64,000 nucleotides of DNA from NCBI GenBank assembly GCA_030549175.1, contig JAUKUA010000002.1, forward strand, positions 1,426,001 through 1,490,000, given 5' to 3'. The DNA is from Lasiosphaeris hirsuta (lineage: Eukaryota > Ascomycota > Sordariomycetes > Sordariales > Lasiosphaeriaceae). Made by a program: the position numbers and the translations under genes. Positions 23,367-33,616 of this stretch are shown here, piece after piece. Under the pieces are notes generated by a model that did no database searches, had not been told where the DNA came from, and saw nothing but the letters and a program-made list of their open reading frames with translations. Every line of letters starts with the position of its first letter. Position 1 is the first letter of the stretch.

Positions 23367-23992
23367 TGTGTGCTTAGGATTTGGAGTATGATGCTGGTGT
23401 CAAGAACTATCTCGAAGAGAAAGGAGAGGTGGGGCGAGGGGACGGATAAGATACATATTATCCAGCAACACGACTGACTGCGTCCTGGCCGTTCTCCCGA
23501 ACTACCCCCAGCTCGTCGCTAAAATCCGGTGCCCGAGCGCTGCCGTAAGGGGCACGATAGCCGGCAGTTCTAGAATAGCCCTTCCATCACTGTGTCTACC
23601 CCGCATCGCGAGATCTTCTCCAACTGGAAGCCGAGGGGGATGGGAGATGGCGCCCGTTCCCGTACCCCGCCGTTCACCTCATCCGCTGGGACGGCCGTAT
23701 TTCTGCCGCCGGCAAGGCTGGGGGGTTCTACTGCCTTACTGGGACAGCTCCGCATTGATGGCGAGTTCATGCTCGCATCCACGTCCAATTCGTCTGGCAC
23801 CTAAAGTCACAAAGGGGTCTGGAATTATTCACTGGAGTCGGGGTTGAAAATAAAATGTCGATTTGAATGGTTTTTCAATTTTTAAGTTGTCTCGTCCCTG
23901 TGTAGGTTAGTAATTTGCTATCATTGGCAGGACTTACCTCCTGTCATGGCCTCGGGAGCCAGCGAGGTGAGTCAATATCTAAGGATATTTTC
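23367..23992. other. intergenic region
   Basis: About 630 bases between the SDR start and the 3' end of the serine-rich gene. Short frames on both strands (23570-23847) lack domains. Nothing I can support. Confidence 0.45.
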
Positions 23993-25012
23993 TCAGGCAA
24001 GGGGGGCGATGCGAGCCGGCTGTCTGTCGCCGAGGACTAGAGAGACCGGCCGGGAGCGGGCACCCAGGCCGCGCAGCTTCAGGCAGGGGGCGCCGCTCTC
24101 TCCCTGGACAACGTCAGAGGTGAAGGCCTCGGACTTCGGCTCGGTAACCGGTGCTACTTTGTCTTCGCGATCTAGAAAGCCAGTCCTAATAGAGGCGGTC
24201 CTTGACCTTGAAAGGTCCAGGGAGGCAGCCTTTAGGAGGTCTAGAGAGGCCCTGCATTCAGGCTTGGGGGTTGATGCTGCTGTTTTGTCGCTCGAGTTCG
24301 AGAGTCGCAGGCAAGCAGCAGACTTTGAGCGGGTCACAGACCCGGTTCTCAAGGACACCTCTATTCGGCGTAGTTTGAGACAGGGGGCATTGTTTTCTCC
24401 TTGAACATCCTCAGAGGTGTAAACTTCTTGTTTGGGACTGGCAAGCGTCTCAGGCTTCTTCTCGGTGCGATGCCCGAGGCCTACGGGCGTCGGGAAGGGC
24501 TCCGAGTGGAGAGCAGAGACAGAAGCACTGGCAATGGTTCCGTCAGAGATAACTGAAGGGGCTACATGTACTCGAGGAGCAACAGATGCATCGGGCTGCA
24601 TACCCTCCGCTGTGCTGTCGCGATGCTCGATCGGGCTAGAGCTCAACGACTCGGACAGTCTGGAGTATGAACTCGAAGTCGATGAACTTGAGCACGAGCT
24701 CGCAACGCGAAACAAGCTTGGCGAAAGCGGGATAGCTCTCGGGAGGCTCGGGATGCTTGAGACCGACGGAACACTGTGGATACCACGGACTGAGCTCGTC
24801 TTGGAAGCGGGCGAGCCCCGAAATGCGGGGTACCAGGGCCTGAGATCCATCTCTAGCTCGGGCTTAGGCGGCAGGGGATTCATGGGAGGCTGAGTACCTG
24901 GGGCGTCTGTGACAATGGCGTGCTCTTTGTCGTGGCTGGCGGTCGGCGGGCAGGACCACGGCTGAAAGAAGCCGAAGCACTGGACAATTTTATTAGCTAC
25001 TCTTGCGTACAT
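23993..25012 (-). CDS. serine-rich hypothetical protein with an internal duplication
   Basis: A single open frame of 339 residues from the ATG at 25012 (MYARVANKIVQCFGFFQPW). No known domain. The middle is a low-complexity Ser tract (SSCSSSSTSSSYSRLSESLSSS, interrupted) and the C-terminal half is basic and Ser/Pro-rich, so most of the chain is probably disordered. A roughly 22-residue block occurs twice, at about 193-215 and 292-314. Each copy has the pattern (S/E)PKxExxTSxxVQGExxAPCLKLR. Between the copies lie further similar (K/R)-S-x-S/A-L phrases. The short Cys/Trp/Phe-rich N-terminus (CFGFFQPWSCPP) could be a lipid-modified or membrane-associated start (inference). The upstream in-frame extension to 25150 was not used, as it is promoter-like. 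Confidence 0.6.
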   Translation of the reverse strand: MYARVANKIVQCFGFFQPWSCPPTASHDKEHAIVTDAPGTQPPMNPLPPKPELEMDLRPWYPAFRGSPASKTSSVRGIHSVPSVSSIPSLPRAIPLSPSLFRVASSCSSSSTSSSYSRLSESLSSSPIEHRDSTAEGMQPDASVAPRVHVAPSVISDGTIASASVSALHSEPFPTPVGLGHRTEKKPETLASPKQEVYTSEDVQGENNAPCLKLRRIEVSLRTGSVTRSKSAACLRLSNSSDKTAASTPKPECRASLDLLKAASLDLSRSRTASIRTGFLDREDKVAPVTEPKSEAFTSDVVQGESGAPCLKLRGLGARSRPVSLVLGDRQPARIAPLA

Positions 25013-25275
25013 GGCTTGATGTGGCTTCCGTCTGGATGGATGGATGATGGATGGTTGCCTGGTGTTAACAATATAAACTGGCGCTGGACCGTTTAATAGC
25101 CAAGGCGAAATGCGCGGGCGCGGTTGAACAACAGTCGTGTCTCTCCACAAACGACGTCAGCCATTGTGTGCGCGGAGGCTTTGTCCTTGGGCAGCCATCG
25201 AGAAACAAAGGCAGGAATAGACTGGGAAGTAAGTAACAAAGGGCCTGGTCATTAAATTCTATTTTTCCAGAACAG

Positions 25276-25351
25276 CGCGTTCCTGCTTCCTGGCCTGGTT
25301 CCTGGCCTGGTTCCTGGCAGAGAGTTCCTGGCAGAGAGTTCCTGGCAGTGG
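25276..25351. repeat. minisatellite built from ttcctggc units
   Basis: Five to six imperfect tandem units, alternating ttcctggcctgg- and ttcctggcagagag-type spacing, directly followed by a GA run at 25358-25380. It lies about 230-310 bases before the 2EXR start codon. Confidence 0.75.
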
Positions 25352-25357
25352 CAAGTG

Positions 25358-25380
25358 GAGAGAGAGAGAGAGAGAGAGAG
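25358..25380. repeat. GA dinucleotide microsatellite
   Basis: About 11 GA units (23 nt) in the promoter region of the 2EXR gene; could bind GAGA-type or C2H2 regulators (inference). Confidence 0.85.
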
Positions 25381-25584
25381 TGGGGTAAGCCAGCCGTCAC
25401 TGTGGGGAACCACTGGTGGGTGGTCTGGTGTGAGGAGTGACTCGCATGGTCTGTGCTCGGCTCGCGTAAAAATCCATTCCGCTTTGGCGCGTTTCTCTAC
25501 GCTTTCTCTTGGCAGCCGAGCCCCATCAACCGATTGCGCATTCAGCCCAACACGGTGCCAGCATATCAACAAGAATCCATCGCC

Positions 25585-27864
25585 ATGTCAGACTGCTCAT
25601 GCGGGGGCCACAGCGGCCACAGCGGCCATCCCGACGAGGGAGAAGACGAACACCATGGCCTGGTAGTTTTCGACGGGAGCGACTCCGAGTCTGAGTCGGA
25701 CTCGCACTCGCATCCGCACCCGCACCCGCATTCGGCTCCTGCTGACGCTGAAGACCACTCTGACCATGCTGGCGCGTCCGCTCACGGCGATGAAGCCGAT
25801 GAGAGCGAGGACCCAGATGATGGAGACGAAGAGGAAGACGATGAAGATGACGAGCACAACGGCTTCTTTGATATGGAGGCCTCCGAGTCAAACGAGTCGA
25901 TTGATGGCGATGGCAGTGATGATGGCACTAACCTGGCACATGACGACGGCAGCGACTTCGATACCGACAGCGACGCCGGCGATCGGGAGCTGTACTTTTT
26001 TCCCCAATTCAAGCGCCTGCCTCCCGAGCTTCGCCTGCGCATCTGGGAGCTGTTCTGTCCCGACCTGACTGCAGAAGGTCGCGTCTACAGATTCTACTAT
26101 GAGCTGTCCCTCCGCATCGGAAGGGAGTATCCTAAACCTCACTTCCTGTACAAGCACACGGCCGCTGCTCGCATGGTGCTAGCCACCCATCGCGAGAGCC
26201 GCCACTTTGCCCTCCAAGCCCTTCCCGATACCCTCGCTGTTCCGTGCTCTCCCATCAACAACGGCTTCAATGCGAGCAGGGGTCGGAATGAATACACACC
26301 CCGAACCCGCGGCGTTATCCGCTTCAACAAGAAGAAGGATATCGTCCTCTTGGAGCTGCACTGGTCGCGTCCCGATTTGGGTCATCTCGAGTTTCGCAAG
26401 GACAGCTGGGCCCCACGCTATCCTGGCTTCTCTGACCAAATTGAGAACCTCGGCCTGTCCGTCGGTCTCTGCAACTCACAGAGCATGATACCCCACCCCG
26501 GCGCTTCCGCATTCTACCCTAATCTCAAGGCCGTGTATGGCTTGATTGATCATACTCAATCCTCCACCCACAATCTCACCTGGTGCGCCTCCGACAAGGT
26601 CAATTTCTCCCCGGTCACCGTACTTCGGGAGCGCTTAGGCCACATAACCAAGGAGTTTCCCCAGCAGTATTGCTGGCCCAACATCGATGCCCACCTCGAC
26701 TGGGCCAAAAGCGAACTCCCCCTCTATCGGCTCTGGAAGCTGACTCCCCTTCCCGAGTATGAGTTCTCGGGCCAAACGGTCAGTGGCCAACTGAGCGAGC
26801 TGCCAGTCTGGCCGCTGGTCGAGTTCAACAACGACGAGGGCATGGAACGGCTCGATGGAATCATAGCCAGAGGTCCCGATCATGGAGACTTGGACCTCCC
26901 CTCAGATTACGAGGATGCTGATGCCGCCGATGGATCCTCGGACGCGGATGCCGATGGCTATGAGAGTTCGGGAATCGACGATTCCCTCATGGACGACTCG
27001 GATGAATCCTCAGCGGACGAGGATGACTTGGCAGTGCTTGACAACACTTTTGACGACGGGAACGTAGACGGTCTCACCGATGGAGATGGCTCTGATGTGG
27101 AAATCTTATCGCCTTCCCGAGGTGAAGCTGAGATCATCGCTCTCACAGGGGACGGTGAGATGCCCGCGGCCAACTTCTCCAGCCCCGAGCCGGAGACCGC
27201 CACTCTTGATGAGGAATCTGATGGGGACGATACCGGGCCGGTACCAGCTCCCCGTGCCAACTTGAAGCGCTCGAGGGCTCGAGTTGTTGAGTCTGACGAC
27301 GAGTCTGAGAATGAGGCCCCGAAGAAGCGGGTGCGCCGAGCTGTCGAGCCGAACGACGAATCCGGGGACGAGGCTCCCAAGAAACTAGCGCGCCGAGTAG
27401 TTGACTCTGACGATGAGTCCGAGGACGAAGCTCCGAAGAAGCGGGTGCGCTATGTTCAAGTCCAAGAATCTGACAGTGAGAGCAACTCGGAAGTGGAGGA
27501 GGCCCCGAAGAAGCGGGTCCGCTATCCCCAGCCCGAAGATGATGAAGAGAGTGAAAGCAGCTCTGAGTCGGAGGATTCCGACGAGGATTCTGAGAATGAG
27601 GGAGCTGAAGAGCCCATCGCCAAGCCCCTCTCCCTTGCAGAAAAGCTTCAACTACACCGCCGGGAAAATCCCGTCTCCGACTCGGATGAAAACCAGGACT
27701 CTGATGCTGAGGAAGCGGGTGGCCTAGGTGACGACTATGATGTGGACAACTATGCACGGTACCCTGACGACGACGAGGGTGGCGGGGACGAGGAAGACGA
27801 GGAAATTGGAGACGAAGAGGAGCTGATGCAGATGGAGGAAGAGCAGAGCGATGATGAGTTCTAG
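25585..27864 (+). CDS. 2EXR-domain protein with acidic flanks and repeated NLS motifs
   Basis: Single exon, 759 residues. The start MSDCSCGGHSGHSGHP is Cys/His-rich, followed by a Ser/His/Asp/Glu stretch (HSHPHPHPHS, DDGDEEEDDEDDE). A 2EXR domain begins near residue 138 with YFFPQFKRLPPELRLRIWEL and continues through LATHRESRHFALQ and VPCSPINNGFN. This is a fungal domain of unknown biochemical role, usually N-terminal in small proteins. From about 430 on, the chain is extremely acidic, with four copies of an APKK(R/L)(V/A)R block alternating with Asp/Ser/Glu segments (about 575-645), each a plausible basic nuclear localisation signal. The tail is again poly-acidic. The protein looks nuclear, perhaps histone- or rDNA-associated by charge pattern (inference). 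The ATG at 25585 was chosen because it follows the promoter repeats and precedes the compositional start of the protein. Confidence 0.85.
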   Translation: MSDCSCGGHSGHSGHPDEGEDEHHGLVVFDGSDSESESDSHSHPHPHPHSAPADAEDHSDHAGASAHGDEADESEDPDDGDEEEDDEDDEHNGFFDMEASESNESIDGDGSDDGTNLAHDDGSDFDTDSDAGDRELYFFPQFKRLPPELRLRIWELFCPDLTAEGRVYRFYYELSLRIGREYPKPHFLYKHTAAARMVLATHRESRHFALQALPDTLAVPCSPINNGFNASRGRNEYTPRTRGVIRFNKKKDIVLLELHWSRPDLGHLEFRKDSWAPRYPGFSDQIENLGLSVGLCNSQSMIPHPGASAFYPNLKAVYGLIDHTQSSTHNLTWCASDKVNFSPVTVLRERLGHITKEFPQQYCWPNIDAHLDWAKSELPLYRLWKLTPLPEYEFSGQTVSGQLSELPVWPLVEFNNDEGMERLDGIIARGPDHGDLDLPSDYEDADAADGSSDADADGYESSGIDDSLMDDSDESSADEDDLAVLDNTFDDGNVDGLTDGDGSDVEILSPSRGEAEIIALTGDGEMPAANFSSPEPETATLDEESDGDDTGPVPAPRANLKRSRARVVESDDESENEAPKKRVRRAVEPNDESGDEAPKKLARRVVDSDDESEDEAPKKRVRYVQVQESDSESNSEVEEAPKKRVRYPQPEDDEESESSSESEDSDEDSENEGAEEPIAKPLSLAEKLQLHRRENPVSDSDENQDSDAEEAGGLGDDYDVDNYARYPDDDEGGGDEEDEEIGDEEELMQMEEEQSDDEF

Positions 27865-28705
27865 GACCTGATGCTAGGATCCATATTTCATATACGCTCA
27901 TCAGGCCGGGGTCAGGTTAGATGTTACTAGGGCCGCATTCAGTGGCATACAAACTGTGGATAGCTAGACATGTAATTTTTTTACCTCACTAATACCCAGC
28001 TGAAGTTTCTTAGGCAACAACCCCGGGGTCGGTATTTCGAGGTCTTGAAATTATGAGCAAACATCGAAGCTCTTGACGACTTAGGCAGGCTACAATGTGA
28101 AGCAGAGCTGTATCGTGGGTGTGATCAGGGGCTTTGTCACTGACGGTTCGAGTCAAAAGTCGAGTTACGTTTTGAAACGCAGAGTCCAAATGGCACGTTG
28201 ACTTCAGTTGCGCACATCAATGTCTCAACCACACGTCAGTCGTTCCCCGTCGATCATTTCAAGAAGCGGTATGCACACGTTTGGCCGCGAAGCCCTCGTG
28301 CCCTCGTGCCCTCGAAAAAGGGCAAGCTATTCCGGGCCGATCATGCTTGGCACCCCTCAGTGGGGGCTAGAGAGTTGTCGAACAAAAACGCCAGCCACTG
28401 TGTGCGACGTAAGCCTACTGCGATAGGGCTGTTCTTGGGCAGTCCAGGAGAAGCATGCGTAGACTCTCTGTGGCTTGGGTCTTGGAGACAGCACACAGAG
28501 GGCACGCAGGTGTAGCCGGCTCGACGTGATTCGAGAGACTGTGGGTTCCGAGTCCCACGTCCGAGTCGTACAACAATGCCCGCCAAGGCCGCAGATCCAG
28601 GACAGCATGTCGATCTATGGATGTTTGGTACGGGGCCACATCATGCGCAGCCACACTTTTTGCTCCCAAGGCCTTGAACAGCAGCAAGGGTTCAACTCGG
28701 GCTTG

Positions 28706-28712
28706 TATAAAG
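28706..28712 (+). promoter_or_regulatory. TATA box of the Asp-rich secreted protein gene
   Basis: TATAAAG located 160 bases before the start codon at 28867. Inference from sequence and position. Confidence 0.5.
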
Positions 28713-28776
28713 CGACTGGCAATTCCATTCGATGTTGTGTTTATATCCACTCAACAAGTCTCAAGCATCACCAAGA

Positions 28777-28780
<4 letters not shown>

Positions 28781-28827
<47 letters not shown>
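28781..28827. repeat. AC dinucleotide microsatellite in the 5' leader
   Basis: About 23 AC units end 40 bases before the start codon of the 28,867 gene and are probably transcribed as part of its 5' UTR. Length variation here could tune expression (inference). Confidence 0.9.
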
Positions 28828-28829
<2 letters not shown>

Positions 28830-28866
28830 CACAAAAAAACACTTACACAACATCCACAACCACAAA

Positions 28867-29337
28867 ATGAAGCCCACCAGCATCCTCCTCCTCGGCCTGG
28901 CCACCCTCGTCGCCGCAGCCCCCCCAGCCAAGCGGGACGATAGCAACGAGGCGTCCGACGCCGACGACCTCGTCTGCGACGACATCTACGACGACGACCC
29001 GTGCACCACCACCATCCTGCCCACCACCGGCACCACCACCATCGTCCCCACCGTCACACCCACCCTCACACGCGTGTGCGGCCCGGACGACGACGATGCG
29101 AATGAGACCGACTGCGACTGGTCCACGGTGACGGCGCCGACCGCCACTGGCACGGTGACGGGCGCGGGTGCGGCGGGTTCCGTCGCCGCCAGCCTGACGA
29201 GCGCTGGTGGGAATGTCGCGAGCAACCTCGCCAGTGCGGCCGCGAGCGTCACGGGCACCAACGCGGCTGCGATGCCGGTCGTCACGGGCGCCGTCGGCGT
29301 TTTGATGGGTGCGGTAGCGTTTGCTGTGGCGCTCTGA
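28867..29337 (+). CDS. small Asp/Thr-rich secreted, probably GPI-anchored protein
   Basis: Single exon, 156 residues. A signal peptide is clear (MKPTSILLLGLATLVAAA), followed by a Lys-Arg site (PPAKR) that Kex2 could process. The mature part is rich in Asp and Thr with four Cys (LVCDD, DPCTTT, RVCGPDDDD, TDCDW), which could form two disulfides. The C-terminal third is a Ser/Ala/Gly-rich stalk with a terminal hydrophobic segment (VVTGAVGVLMGAVAFAVAL), typical of a GPI-anchor signal. A cell-wall or membrane-surface role is inferred from this architecture; I recognise no named family. The Asp clusters could bind divalent cations (inference). The promoter has a TATA box and an AC microsatellite. 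Confidence 0.75.
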   Translation: MKPTSILLLGLATLVAAAPPAKRDDSNEASDADDLVCDDIYDDDPCTTTILPTTGTTTIVPTVTPTLTRVCGPDDDDANETDCDWSTVTAPTATGTVTGAGAAGSVAASLTSAGGNVASNLASAAASVTGTNAAAMPVVTGAVGVLMGAVAFAVAL

Positions 29338-29774
29338 GTTGGATTTGATTGACGGCGTTTGGGAATGGGAGGGTGCTTTTTTCGGAGGGGAGGGCTGGGA
29401 GATGATATGATACCGCGGTCCTTACATGTTTTTTTTTTTTTTTTTTGTTGATGATGCAGCGTTGATGATACTCTGAGATGTGTGAGGGCGGAAAATAAAA
29501 TAAGGATGTTACGAAACCTGGGCCTGAATCTTGGTGATATCTTCTTGCTTGGGTAATTGGTGATTGTCTGATGATTTTCTAGCTTAAACTCGATAAAAGC
29601 AACGCTGCTACAACAGAAAACAGAAAATGCTAGACTCCAGACCTGGAATGTTGGGTATGATGCTTGACTTCTTAGGAGATAGCGATAACGAGTCGGCAAG
29701 ATGTAGCATGCCGAGGCCTCTGTTGCTGCTTCAACAACAGTCCCTTCCGTATCCTCACAGCCCAGACCGGGTGT
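29338..29774. other. convergent intergenic region
   Basis: 3' flanks of two convergent genes. A T18 run sits at 29429-29446. No gene seen. Confidence 0.6.
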
Positions 29775-30336
29775 CTACAGGGCAACGCGCTTTTTCCCCG
29801 AAGCGGTAGATTTCTCCTTTTCCTCTTCGGCAGCATGGCGCTTTCTCGAAAACCGGGATATCCGGGACGACCGGCGCCTAGATGATGGCGGCTCGTCTTG
29901 CTTTCTGTTTTCCCAACATTAGCGACGGCGAAACACCAAAGAAGTAATTAGTCTCTTACTCTGCTGGTTTCTCATTTCGATGAGCCTCGTCATCGTCCTC
30001 GGAGTCGTTCTCGATGGATGGTAACACCAGCAATGGGGTCTTTTCGGCAGGGCCACCGACGGTATCACCCGAATCGGCCGCCGGTCGCCGAGCACTCAAT
30101 TTCGAGGACAGGCATCGGGGTAGCTGACTTGAGGGTAGCGCCTTCGTGGAAGCGCCACGCTCCTCATCCGGGAGAGGCTCTTTGCGACACCATGGCAGCC
30201 TGGGGAGGCGGCCTCTTGGCGTGAATGGAAACAAAAAGAGGCCAAGATCGCAGAGGTCAAAGTTCTCGTCCGGGCCAGGCCTCGGCACGAGCTCCGTCTC
30301 GGCGTCGCTGTGGGATTTTTCGCTCATCTGCTGCAT
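29775..30336 (-). CDS. hypothetical protein with basic C-terminus
   Basis: Two exons, 30336-29960 and 29904-29775, with a 55-nt intron (donor GTAAGA, acceptor CAG). The product is 168 residues. The start MQQMSEKSHSDAETELVP contains a second ATG at 30327 that could be used instead. The N-terminal half has a hydrophobic FDLCDLGLFLFPF patch and a Pro/Arg segment. A short acidic stretch (ENDSEDDDEAH) precedes the splice site, and the second exon encodes an Arg/Ser/Lys-rich tail (SSRRRSSRISRFSRKRH, KEKSTASGKKRVAL) that would serve as a nuclear localisation signal. No domain recognised. The splice model is supported by the uninterrupted charged frame after joining and by the branch-like GCTAATG near the acceptor. 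Confidence 0.55.
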
Positions 30337-31139
30337 TCGGCGGGATGCGACTCGGGGTTTTGATTTTGTTTCGAGAGACTCGGACGAGTTAAGAGGGCGG
30401 GGCAGCCGGATGACAGAGAGACGTGCAGTTCCGGCGTCTGACGAGAAGATAACTGATATATGGAATAATCAATTTGCCACTTTCAATCTGATATCCAACG
30501 TGATCCGGAAAGATTCAAAGAGGCGCCGAGTCGGATCGAAAGCGGCGAGGTAAAAGTTGCCAGCACCGGGTGAGCCGGCTCATCCCCAGTCCACCCACTA
30601 GTACCACTACTGTAGGCCTGTAGTGCAGTGTGCTACAGCGACTGGAACACCTTACCCACCCACCGCCGTCGCTCTGGGTGCGGGCGTGGCGGACCAAATT
30701 GCGGACCAAATGATGGGGTTTGTTCCCCTTTGCGGTAACGGCCGGGGTAAACAAATTGTGCCCCTAAGCGTCGGCGCTTTTTGCGGATTCGGCCCCTTCA
30801 AATCGCCCGGATATGTCCGCGGCACTCATCGACCGGGCTCCGGACGAATCTAAACCCCGACTTCCCTTTTCCGCCTGTTGTGTAAGTTGCGTCCCAGTCT
30901 TGTTAAAAAGTCGCCTTCAACACCAAACCTCTCCCTTCTGCTGACTGCGGCATGAATATTTTGTCTGACATTTAGGTCATCAGGGTTGTGTAACCACGCC
31001 ACCTAGGCAGACACTGCACTTACCAAGCACAAGAGAAGGAACATTTGCAACTCCAACAAAGGATTGATCATGGGTGCTTTCACAAAGGCTTTGAAGTTAA
31101 CAGCGACAAACTTCAATTGAATGGTACTAGTACTAGAAC
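30337..31139. other. intergenic region
   Basis: About 800 bases between a divergent minus-strand start and the HET relic's 3' side. Frames are short and domainless. Nothing supported. Confidence 0.5.
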
Positions 31140-32700
31140 TCATGGTGCTCGGCGCAAGGAGCCGGCCAAACACGTTGGGCCAGCATCACCAACGAATCCC
31201 ATCGGCGAAGAGAGTTGCAGCGGATGGAGGGCAATGTGCACTAGATAAAGAAGAAACGAAAGAGACTCCTCGATAAACTTACCATCCACAACCTTTGCGC
31301 CGCTGAGTGCAAAGTTGCGAAAGAATGCCTGCAGCGGATGTGAGCCTGAAATATACCTTGTATGTGGGGGAAAAATGCGTTGAAAAAAACCGATTGATCC
31401 ATCTTCCAAGGCTTCCTGGCAATCTTTGCTCATGACGCGAGTGATCACGTCAACCTGAATACCCCGCGCAACAAGGCAAAGGGTGCAGCCGTTGACTATA
31501 GCCGTTGGTGCAGCAGGCAGGGGAAAGTATACATCGACATCGCCGGAGCGGCGAAAGGGCTGTACGGCCAGGACGGAGCGCACCATCGGTTTCTGCTTGC
31601 GTAACTCGGGGAAGTTGGGCGCCCATGTTGGCAGCCGAAATGGGTTGCTCAGCATGCCGATCCCGGCATAAGACAGAGAGAACAACTCGCTTTGCAAGCA
31701 TGCAAACTCATTGAGGGTGTCACTGTCAGTATTGCGGTAAACATCTCTGAGCCAGACCGCAACAAAGTCTCGGTAGACCGTTCAAACGGAAAAGTCGTCC
31801 TCGTAACAAGGTCCGAGATCGGTTCCTGTTATCCCGAGCATGCCGTATATGTGATTAATCTTTCGGATGCGTGGCCCGAAGCCACCTTACACCGAGGCTA
31901 GTGGAAGCTGGGCAAGGGGAAGCTTGCTGCGTCCGAGCAATACTGCATATTCTAATCTTGGTAAACCAGCTGCCTTCTTTGAGGATAGACCAAGTCGAGG
32001 TCGATACAGATTTGGGTCGTTCAAGGCTTCCCATGTTCAGCCCTTTTTCGATATCGATGAGAGGAAGCATAGCAATTTCCAACAATCCAAAGTCGCAGTG
32101 GAGGCCAACCGTGCATAGGAGCAGTCCCTTCCCAAGGATAACCTCCTGGAAGACCCAGCATCGATCCCAGTACGGAAGCTCAAAATAATCCAGGGCGGCC
32201 TTCCACGTGAAAGTTTCGGGTGAAATTAGCGAGGTTCAAGTCGGTTCCTATCCACAACTCCGGCTGACCTGCCATCCACTCAAGCCTGAGGAACTCCTTA
32301 TCATTGCCCCGAAATTTGCGTTCGGTGGCGGCCAAGCTCTTGAAGAAATCAAAAGCCAACTGAAACCCCACGCGGCCGCCGTGCTCCATGTTTCCCAAGC
32401 CCTCCCCAAGCCAGAGCACAATCTCGGCGCTTTTGTAGATGGAGCCCATTCCCATTTTTTTGGACTTGGCTGTTCCTCTCCTGCATGTCATTTTGGTTGA
32501 TGCAGATGGCGTCCGCCCAGAGCCCGAAAGTGCATGGGACAGTTTGCATCGATTTATGCCAGGGCTCAGCGATACAATCTCAGGTAGCCGTATTTCCGAT
32601 CTAGTGCATTCAGCGGGGTGTAGAGGTTGGCGGTACTCACGATGGACCACATCTTACCAACACGGCGAGACTTCGAGAACAACTTGTCGCCAACGAGGAC
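31140..32700 (-). pseudogene. HET-domain (heterokaryon incompatibility) pseudogene
   Basis: Pieces of one HET protein lie in order on the minus strand but in different frames. An N-terminal-like PLHPAECTRSEIRLPEIV is at about 32630-32570. The core LWADAICINQNDMQERNSQVQ is at about 32520-32455, followed after a frame change by MGSIYKSAEIVLWLGEG. After another frame change comes LDYFELPYWDRCWVFQEVI at about 32190-32130, then the C-terminal segment LSNPFRLPTWAPNFPELR onward, ending near 31140. The usual middle of the domain (the YEALSYVWG region) is missing between the first two pieces. The first frame change lies in a T7 run on the plus strand (32455-32461). Several lesions and a deletion make this a dead gene. 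HET proteins normally trigger cell death on non-self recognition. Confidence 0.75.
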
Positions 32701-33616
32701 ATCCTTTTTCAGAAAAGAAATTTAACTATGTGTAATGATTCACAATGTCTACAAGAGTAGGTACCAAATGGACTAGGATCAACACCTTCATCTCACACTT
32801 GATCCAACTTGGCGCCAACAAGACAAGGTCAAATCCTTCAAGCTGCTGGAAGATACCGAGCTTGATGCAAGAATCAACTGCGACTTGTTTGAAACCCGTA
32901 TCATGCTAGTAACTGACATCCTCTATAAGTCCTAGTAACAACACAAGAGATAATAACCATTTACTTCCAGCTCAGTATTCTCCGACAGCCCTACCTCTCC
33001 CTCAAGGATCACCTCAAGCATGATGTGCAAAATCCTCGAGCACCACAACATCAACATCAAGCTCGTCCCCGTAATTCTATCGTTTGGCAGAGATCTTCGA
33101 CAATGCGACGCCACCAGTAGCAGTTGCTCATTTAGCTCGGAGGGAAACGGAGATTGTAAGAAGGACCGCTTGGTGAAGCTGGCTTCCATCACTAACCATA
33201 CCGGATGCCTCAAATACCTTTCCATACAAGATCAACTTCGCATAGAAATATGATTGCGATGTTGCGGAGCCGTGGCATTTCCGCCAAGTCGGAGTGTACC
33301 ACCATCACCAGAACGGCCGAAACCTCTTCATTTTGCTTCACTGCACACGGGACACGGGCTTTCAAAGACACCTGGCCATCTTTATACCTCAGCCAGCTCG
33401 CCAGACCGAAGCACCGCTCCATGAATTTGGGTTTCTCCAGGGCCTCTGTCAAAGTCCAGGAATTCTCCATGCACTGCTCTTACCGTGCTGCGGCGGAAAC
33501 TGGGACTCATACCTTGGGTATCTCGAAGCTATGCTGGGTGTTACCGTATGTATCTGTGGAAATATCGCGTAGGAAGGTATCAACTTGATGCAACAATACA
33601 GAGCCGCACCAGACCA
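32701..33616. other. degenerate region without a supported gene
   Basis: Minus-strand frames (32932-33225 and 33210-33470) have hydrophobic and amphipathic stretches but no domain I recognise. They may be remains of further accessory genes; I cannot assign them. Confidence 0.35.

Larger units (their letters stand above)
25013..25584. other. divergent intergenic region with minisatellite and GA repeat
   Basis: Shared upstream region of the serine-rich gene (-) and the 2EXR gene (+). Contains tandem copies of a ttcctggc-based unit (about 25276-25351) and a GA dinucleotide run (25358-25380). Confidence 0.6.
27865..28866. other. intergenic region, promoter of the Asp-rich secreted protein
   Basis: 1.0 kb without a supported gene. 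The right end is a promoter: TATAAAG at 28706-28712, then a long CA microsatellite and an A/C-rich leader to the ATG at 28867. Confidence 0.6.

Noticed and set aside
31140..32700. CRISPR arrays, integrons or bacterial-type operons anywhere in the window, including this region
   Set aside because: The DNA is eukaryotic; no regularly spaced direct repeats of the needed kind were seen. Repeats present are microsatellites or coding repeats.
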